Made by a program: the position numbers and the translations under genes
The notes under the pieces: generated by a model
Database searches by the model: none
Told to the model about the DNA's origin: nothing
The model's input: the letters and a program-made list of their open reading frames with translations, nothing else
In this document: piece after piece, positions 59,054-64,000 of the stretch
How the letters are laid out: each line of letters opens with the position of its first letter
Position numbering within the stretch: the first letter of the stretch is position 1
NCBI RefSeq assembly: GCF_016765675.1
Contig: NZ_JAESWB010000233.1
Location: 62,001 to 126,000, forward strand
Direction of reading: 5' to 3'
Length of the DNA stretch: 64,000 nt
Origin: Neobacillus paridis
GTDB lineage: Bacteria > Bacillota > Bacilli > Bacillales > Cytobacillaceae

Positions 59054-60085
59054 TTGTATCATGAGAAGATCCGTGTAGTACAGTATGGCTGTGGGAAAAT
59101 GTCGAAGTATATTCTGCGCTATTTGTATGAAAAAGGTGCGGAGATTGTCGGGGCGATTGATATCAACCCGGATGTGGTCGGTATGGACGTTGGCGATTGG
59201 GCGGAACTCGGCGTGAAGCTCGGCGTCCCGATTCGCAGTGATGCCGATGCCGTGTTGGATGAATGTGATGCCAATATTGCGGTGTTGACGCTGTTTAGCT
59301 TCATGAATGATGTCTATCCTCATTTTGAAAAGTGCGTGATGCGCGGTATCAATGTGGTAACAACCTGTGAAGAGGCGATCTATCCGTGGACTACCGCTTC
59401 TACGATTACGAACAAGCTGGATAAACTCGCGAAAGAACATAATTGTACGATTGTCGGTTCCGGGATGCAGGACATTTTTTGGATTAATATGATTGGCTGC
59501 ATTGCTGGAGGTGTCCATCGTATTGATAAAATTGAAGGCGCTGTCAGCTACAATGTCGAGGATTATGGACTTGCGCTTGCAGAGGCCCATGGCGCCGGGA
59601 TGACGCCGGAGGAATTTGAGGAAAAAATCGCTCATCCAGAAACGCTGGAACCAAGCTATGTGTGGAACTCGAACGAGGCACTGTGTGCAAAAATGGGCTG
59701 GACGATCAAGTCGCAGACACAGAAATGTGTTCCGTATTTTTATGACCAAGACCTGTACTCGGCAACTTTGGGCCGGGTGATTCCAAAAGGACATTGCATT
59801 GGAATGAGTGCGGTCGTGACAACCGAGACCTTCCAGGGACCGATTATTGAAACACAGTGCATCGGTAAAGTGTATGGACCGGACGACGGCGATATGTGTG
59901 ATTGGAAAATAACCGGAGAACCTGACACTACCTTTTATGTCCAGAAGCCGGCGACGGTAGAACATACGTGTGCGACAGTGGTCAACCGGATTCCTACTAT
60001 ATTAAAGGCACCAGCCGGATACATCACCGTGGAAAAATTAGATGCTGTTGAGTATTTGCCCTATCCGATTCAACTGTTTGTCTAG
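59054..60085 (+). CDS. dihydrodipicolinate-reductase-like / 2,4-diaminopentanoate dehydrogenase-like protein
   Basis: 343 aa, TTG start (AGAGG upstream). N-terminal Rossmann fold [20 protein letters not shown] followed by [20 protein letters not shown]. The C-terminal domain ([40 protein letters not shown]) fits the family containing the ornithine-fermentation 2,4-diaminopentanoate dehydrogenase (Ord). True DapB is about 265 aa, so lysine biosynthesis is unlikely. No ornithine-fermentation neighbours are present; substrate uncertain. Confidence 0.7.
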   Translation: MYHEKIRVVQYGCGKMSKYILRYLYEKGAEIVGAIDINPDVVGMDVGDWAELGVKLGVPIRSDADAVLDECDANIAVLTLFSFMNDVYPHFEKCVMRGINVVTTCEEAIYPWTTASTITNKLDKLAKEHNCTIVGSGMQDIFWINMIGCIAGGVHRIDKIEGAVSYNVEDYGLALAEAHGAGMTPEEFEEKIAHPETLEPSYVWNSNEALCAKMGWTIKSQTQKCVPYFYDQDLYSATLGRVIPKGHCIGMSAVVTTETFQGPIIETQCIGKVYGPDDGDMCDWKITGEPDTTFYVQKPATVEHTCATVVNRIPTILKAPAGYITVEKLDAVEYLPYPIQLFV

Positions 60086-60101
60086 CTCCCGGAATTTATA
60101 T

Positions 60102-60142
60102 GAAGAAAAGGCCGAATTCGAGTAGAATTCGGTCTTTTCTTC
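60102..60142 (+). terminator. terminator of the dehydrogenase-like gene
   Basis: GAAGAAAAGGCCGAATTC (60102-60119) / GAATTCGGTCTTTTCTTC (60125-60142): 17 of 18 pairs. Confidence 0.9.
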
Positions 60143-60246
60143 AGCAAAGAGTGGACTCGTTCAGGCAAAACGGGAAAAAAGGTTTTTTAGCAAATAGGGA
60201 AGCATAAAATTTCACACCACTATTTAAGTAACTAATATTCAATTAT

Positions 60247-60780
60247 TTAATTAAAATCATCATCAATCTCAGCAGATAACAGTTTGAAATTTCTATCAAG
60301 TTTAATTTCAACCGGTACTCCTTTTAAACTTCCACGATACCCATCCCGATCTAAATAATAATGGGCAGCCTTTGTAAATGATTTGGTTATTCCTCTATAT
60401 TTTATCTTCATTTGCTTCTTGCTGTCGGAAACGATGATTCCATGGCTATCGATAGTCCGTTCCGTATCAATGCTCCGTGCGGTTTTTCCATTGGCTTCAA
60501 CTTCAACTAATACACCTTTTTTCAATTTTAGGCCATAGTCTTCGATTCTTGTATTTTTTGTAATTTTATAGGTTCTGCTGCCCCCAAATGGAAACGAAAC
60601 AACCATTTTATTTTTACTTAACGACTTTACTTTTCCTTCCACTTCATGATAATTGAATTGAGTATAATTACCGTTAAAACCTTTCTCTTCCTTCAATTCC
60701 ATTGCAGATGCAAAGCTGCCAAATCCGACTAAAGCAACAAGTGTTGTGCCGATCATCGTTCGAACTAACTTATTTCTCAG
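60247..60780 (-). CDS. secreted protein, probable CTG start
   Basis: 177 aa if begun at CTG 60780, which lies 7 nt after a perfect AAGGAGG; the first ATG (60756) is 31 nt from that RBS and would remove the basic N-region RNKLVR of the signal peptide (MIGTTLVALVGFGSFASA). The mature part is beta-rich with two similar halves (VEGKVKSLSKNKMVVSFPFG; GIIVSDSKKQMKIKYRGITK), each with a strand-K-strand pattern. No named family. Function unknown, exported. Confidence 0.7.
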   Translation of the reverse strand: MRNKLVRTMIGTTLVALVGFGSFASAMELKEEKGFNGNYTQFNYHEVEGKVKSLSKNKMVVSFPFGGSRTYKITKNTRIEDYGLKLKKGVLVEVEANGKTARSIDTERTIDSHGIIVSDSKKQMKIKYRGITKSFTKAAHYYLDRDGYRGSLKGVPVEIKLDRNFKLLSAEIDDDFN

Positions 60781-60916
60781 CTTAAAACCTCCTTCGCTAT
60801 TTTCAAATTCATTATAATAATGGAAAATTAGAAAATAATGAGAGCTCTCTTAGAGTTTTATTAAAATTACAAATAATTTTACAAGTTCCTTTAATTTAGT
60901 TTAATATCTAAGCCTT

Positions 60917-60990
60917 GTGCCTGTCACCACTCAGAAATTGTTGGATGAATTTAAAGATTCAATATCTTCGGGTAGTGACAGGCACTTTTC
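60917..60990. repeat. GTGCCTGTCAC inverted repeat
   Basis: GTGCCTGTCAC (60917-60927) and GTGACAGGCAC (60975-60985) are exact inverse copies 47 bp apart, followed by TTTTC. Related to the GGTGCCTGACACC family. Gap 60781-61109 otherwise shows no gene. Confidence 0.75.
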
Positions 60991-61109
60991 ATTATACAGC
61001 AAATGAAGTAATTCTGAATTATCAAATTCCTTGTCGCTCTCATTTGAGTGGGGTATAGTAAAAGTGGAGACTAAATATTCAAGAAAATTGCACTATTCCG
61101 TGGAGAAGG

Positions 61110-62687
61110 ATGAAGGTAATGGCAACTGTGAAGGATTTACTAAAGGTGTTGGGCAAAGATAACGTTAGGATCATTGCTGGCAAAGAGGGGTTAGAGAGGA
61201 GGATTCAATTCCTTACGGTTCAGGAATTTTCTTTTAAAAGCTCCAGGGTTCAAAAAGACCTATTTATCATGACAACGTTTTTTGGCTTTAAAAATATGGA
61301 AGAAATTATTCAACATTTTGAATGGTTAGTTCATATGGAAATAAGTGGTATAGGATTCCATACCGTTAAATATCAAGAAATTCCGCAAAGACTAATCGAA
61401 ATTGCTGATAAGTCAGGCATACCGTTATTATCCATTCCCAAAGATCTTCCTTATCATATCATTTTTGAGAAATACAACAATTTGATCTTGCAAGAAACAT
61501 CCAAAGTGAAAAATGATATTGATAAATTGAATCAAGAAATGTTAGATTCATTAGTCCTTGAGAAAGATATACATTCTATCATTCAATCAGTGGGGAAGTA
61601 TTTGCAAGTTCCCATTATCTATCTAAACCATGAAAAAGAAGTGATTTCATTGTGGGGTCCGCCGTCTATTTCTAGATCCGATTTGCGGGATCTGGTAGCA
61701 GGGTTTCTCACTAACTATCCGGAGTTAATGGAAACAGTCCAAACAAGTAGAAAACATCTAGAAAGAACACAGTTACATAAAGTAAAAAAACTGAATTCTG
61801 TTTTAGTCATCCCTTTGAATAATCCTTTAGCTTTTTATGGATTTTTATTAGTTCTGAATCAAACAGAAACCGTACCGTTTCAAGAAAGTATATTAAAAAA
61901 TACGGCAACAGCATTAATTCTAGATGGAATTAAAAAAAATCAAACGATAGAATATCAGAAAACTAAGGATATACAACAATTTGAAGAAATTTTTTTAAAT
62001 AATAGGAACACCCCCCTTAGGGCTGAAGACTTTTATTATCATATTCATCATCTCCATTGCATTATTACCGCTGAACCTGAGTCATTAAATGACTTGAAGA
62101 AAAGTTATCAGTTATTCGAAAGGAGTATTCGCCAGATTGACCGCAATGCCCTTGTTTGGATTTTTGACAAGACACTGATAGCATTACTGCAAACAGAGTT
62201 CAAGCTGCCAATTCAGGAAATTAAAAACTGGAAAATTGGAATCAGTAATGAACTGAAAGAGATTACGAATGAATCCATTCAATCGGCATATGAACAGGCA
62301 AAAATCGCAATGCACTTTGCGGCGCTTCAGAAAAAAACGGCCTGTAAGTGGGGAGAGTTGGGTGTTGATCAAATCACCTATCATTTACAAAGATCAGCTT
62401 TATTAAAGGAGTTCCACTCTCAATATATTCAAGATCTCATCCAATTTGACCAGGTCCATCAAACTGAGTTGGTAAAGACATTATTTGTTTACCTCACCAC
62501 TTTTTTTAGTTTGAAAGAAAGTGGTGAATTATTGCATCTGCACCCTAACACAGTCAAATATCGAGTAAAAAAAATCCAAGATATTGTCCCGGTAAATCTC
62601 CAAGATTCTAATCAATATATTAATCTAATGATTTCATTGAGAAGTTACTTCTATCAACAAGAATGTGAATCACAAAATCTAAACTAA
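61110..62687 (+). CDS. PucR-family transcriptional regulator
   Basis: 525 aa. N-terminal PucR domain (TVKDLLKVLGKDNVRIIAGK, LERRIQFLTVQEF, about 5-125), a GAF-like middle (about 150-270), and a C-terminal PucR HTH_30 (LVKTLFVYLTTFFSLKESGE, LLHLHPNTVKYRVKKIQDIV). Such regulators activate purine, amino-acid or amide catabolism genes. It precedes a transporter remnant and an M24-type hydrolase, its likely targets. Start may instead be ATG 61119. Confidence 0.9.
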   Translation: MKVMATVKDLLKVLGKDNVRIIAGKEGLERRIQFLTVQEFSFKSSRVQKDLFIMTTFFGFKNMEEIIQHFEWLVHMEISGIGFHTVKYQEIPQRLIEIADKSGIPLLSIPKDLPYHIIFEKYNNLILQETSKVKNDIDKLNQEMLDSLVLEKDIHSIIQSVGKYLQVPIIYLNHEKEVISLWGPPSISRSDLRDLVAGFLTNYPELMETVQTSRKHLERTQLHKVKKLNSVLVIPLNNPLAFYGFLLVLNQTETVPFQESILKNTATALILDGIKKNQTIEYQKTKDIQQFEEIFLNNRNTPLRAEDFYYHIHHLHCIITAEPESLNDLKKSYQLFERSIRQIDRNALVWIFDKTLIALLQTEFKLPIQEIKNWKIGISNELKEITNESIQSAYEQAKIAMHFAALQKKTACKWGELGVDQITYHLQRSALLKEFHSQYIQDLIQFDQVHQTELVKTLFVYLTTFFSLKESGELLHLHPNTVKYRVKKIQDIVPVNLQDSNQYINLMISLRSYFYQQECESQNLN

Positions 62688-62710
62688 ACGACTATGGAGC
62701 TATTTGTCAT

Positions 62711-62738
62711 CTGATTACAATGTAATCAGTTTTTTTTG
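62711..62738 (+). terminator. terminator of the PucR gene
   Basis: CTGATTACA (62711-62719) / TGTAATCAG (62721-62729) then TTTTTTTT. The stem is perfect with a one-base loop, so the top pairs must open. Confidence 0.8.
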
Positions 62739-62885
62739 TTTTTGGGAGATAATGCTTTTACGTTGAGGATGTTATATTATTATTAAAAATTATTCTAAAT
62801 TTTCGATATTTTAGGAAGGAGCATTAAATTTGTTTGTTAACGCTTACAAGCGTTTTTCAACCTTGATTCATCTCATAATAGTATT

Positions 62886-63809
62886 TTGCAAGGAATTTCT
62901 GCCGGTGGAGAATGGGGAAGCGCTGTATCCTTTTTGGGCGAATATGCCAAACCAAATAGACGGGCGTTTATCGTTAGTTTTTCACAGGTTGGATCTGCAG
63001 CTGGCTTGCTCCTGGGCTCGCTTACAGGGTTGCTCATAAGCAGCATTGTTTCTGCAGAAGCACTGAATGATTGGGCTTGGCGACCTGCATTTCTTCTTGG
63101 TATCTTGATTGCCGCTTTTGGTCTCTATGTTCGCCGCAACGTAGAAGAAACACCGGTATTTCAAGAAACAAAAGATTCGAAACATCAGAAAGAACAACCG
63201 TTGGTAAATGTCTTTAAGGAACATAAAATGCGGATGCTTACGGTCTTTTTGTTGATTAGCGGTGCTTTGGTGACATATTGGTTAATCCTCAGCTTTATGC
63301 CAACGTATATTTCTAGCTTTTTGAAATTACCGTTGAGTTCAGGCTTTTCCTTGACCGCGATTACTTTGATTGTTTATATGATTGCTTTACCGATTGCCGG
63401 ATTACTTGCTGACATTTTCGGCAGAAAGCCTATCATGCTAATTGGCTCGGGCGGGATTGTCGTTTTCAGTTATCCGTTGTTTAACATTTTAGCGAATACC
63501 ACCAGCTACGCATCAATGGCCACTGTAGTTTCCCTGTTAGCCTTCATTTTCGCTTTGTTCCAAGGTCCAAATACAGTAGCAATGTCTGAACTATTCCCGG
63601 CCAACGTTAGGGTAAGCGGCTTTTCTGTTCCTTACCAGTTAGCCAGTGCCGTCTTTGCAGGTACGGCAATGATGGCGGCAACGTGGTTAATCGATAAGAC
63701 AGGCAATGTCATGATGGTTCCAATATACATGTGTGCAACCATGATGATTACGTTGTTAACAACCATTTTTCTTTTCAAAGAAACAAAAAATGTTTCCTAT
63801 GATAAATAA
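62886..63809 (+). pseudogene. MHS-family MFS transporter lacking its N-terminus
   Basis: 307 codons from a non-initiating TTG. They start in LQGISAGGEWGSAVSFLGEY (the TM4 region of metabolite:H+ symporters) and continue normally through FGLYVRRNVEETPVFQ, GLLADIFGRKPIMLIGSGGI and MSELFPANVRVSGFSVPYQL. About 120 N-terminal residues are missing. An RBS and start-like codon upstream (AAGGAGC, TTG 62830) are joined out of frame, as after an internal deletion. Confidence 0.8.
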
Positions 63810-63831
63810 CCTATTAAAACAGGAGGGCAAC

Positions 63832-64000
63832 ATGAATTATTCAAACCGTAGACAAAAACTAGTAAACTCACTAAAAATATTCGGCATTGAAACAATATTA
63901 ATCCAGAATTTGGAAAGTATCTATTATCTAACTGGATTCCACGCCGCCAATGCGTCCCGCCCCTTTGGATTGGTGCTATCCGGACAAGAAACTGTGTTAA
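63832..64000 (+). CDS. M24/creatinase-type peptidase, N-terminal part (cut by window end)
   Basis: 56 codons visible: MNYSNRRQKLVNSLKIFGIE, LIQNLESIYYLTGFHAANAS, PFGLVLSGQETVL. This is the creatinase/prolidase N-terminal domain (the 'xNIxYLTGF' motif), found in Xaa-Pro peptidases, ectoine hydrolases and creatinases. RBS GGAGGG. It follows the MHS remnant and the PucR regulator, hinting at one catabolic locus. Confidence 0.8.
   Translation, partial: MNYSNRRQKLVNSLKIFGIETILIQNLESIYYLTGFHAANASRPFGLVLSGQETVL

Noticed and set aside
59045-59965. 306-codon minus-strand frame opposite the diaminopentanoate-dehydrogenase-like gene
   Set aside because: Its translation is His/Arg/Phe-rich with no domain; it is a codon-bias shadow of the plus-strand Rossmann enzyme.
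59054-60085. DapB, dihydrodipicolinate reductase of lysine synthesis
   Set aside because: At 343 aa it is far longer than DapB and its C-terminal domain differs; the Ord-like family fits better.

Overview
The window is a low-GC Bacillota chromosome segment from a spore-forming Bacillaceae member, most likely Bacillus or a close relative such as Neobacillus. The evidence is the LiaIHFSR cell-envelope stress operon, a SinR/SinI pair, the cortex enzyme PdaA, HutH, a block syntenic with the Bacillus subtilis yfl/yfk/yfj region, strong Shine-Dalgarno sites, and many TTG and GTG starts. No tRNA, rRNA or CRISPR array was seen.

Core-like half (1-31.2 kb). A LysM-CAP secreted protein is followed by liaI-liaH-(terminator)-liaF-liaS-liaR, a SpoVB-type flippase, BI-1, MscL, an M29 aminopeptidase, topoisomerase III and hutH. 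hutH has its own promoter and a leader carrying a very strong hairpin. Next comes a compact regulatory locus: a cyclic-di-GMP-I riboswitch in front of a 41-aa SinI-type antirepressor, facing a SinR-type repressor across a shared terminator. The yfk/yfj-like block follows: Map, DUF1128, YtxH, YihY/BrkB, a PfeT-type P1B4 ATPase with Fur-like boxes, a YfkF remnant, the ChaA Ca2+/H+ antiporter, YfkD, class I fumarase, PdaA, a KinB-like kinase, a YfjP-like DNA glycosylase and RlmCD.

Accessory half (31.2-54 kb). A large serine recombinase sits directly against the 3' end of rlmCD and marks the start of a mosaic region. It holds two tandem HXXEE membrane proteins with a divergent TetR regulator, an internally deleted IS, the tail of a second serine recombinase, and a mef-type macrolide efflux gene with its leader peptide. 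Behind mef lies a decayed msrD that keeps its own leader. A 36-bp perfect direct repeat flanks the IS-mef-msrD segment. Further on are an MGMT-like protein, an unknown 355-aa protein, a MocR regulator divergent from a LysE exporter with clear direct-repeat operators, a YoaP-like protein, and many broken genes (MATE, FAD oxidoreductase, SDR, alcohol dehydrogenase, DUF523). A four-domain CoA-disulfide reductase/rhodanese/TusA/DsrE protein is intact. Just downstream is a 60-codon frame interrupted by two in-frame TGA codons.

Final part (54-64 kb). A two-component system is linked to Met/His-rich small proteins. Then come a MarR-MFS operon with a palindromic operator, a diaminopentanoate-dehydrogenase-like enzyme, a secreted protein that probably starts at CTG, a PucR regulator, an N-terminally truncated MHS transporter, and the start of an M24/creatinase-type peptidase.

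Intergenic DNA is rich in repeats: 52-bp, 21-bp and 16-bp tandem arrays, two large dispersed Bacillaceae-type structured repeats, an inverted pair of a smaller element, and recurring GGTGCCTGACACC-type hairpins.
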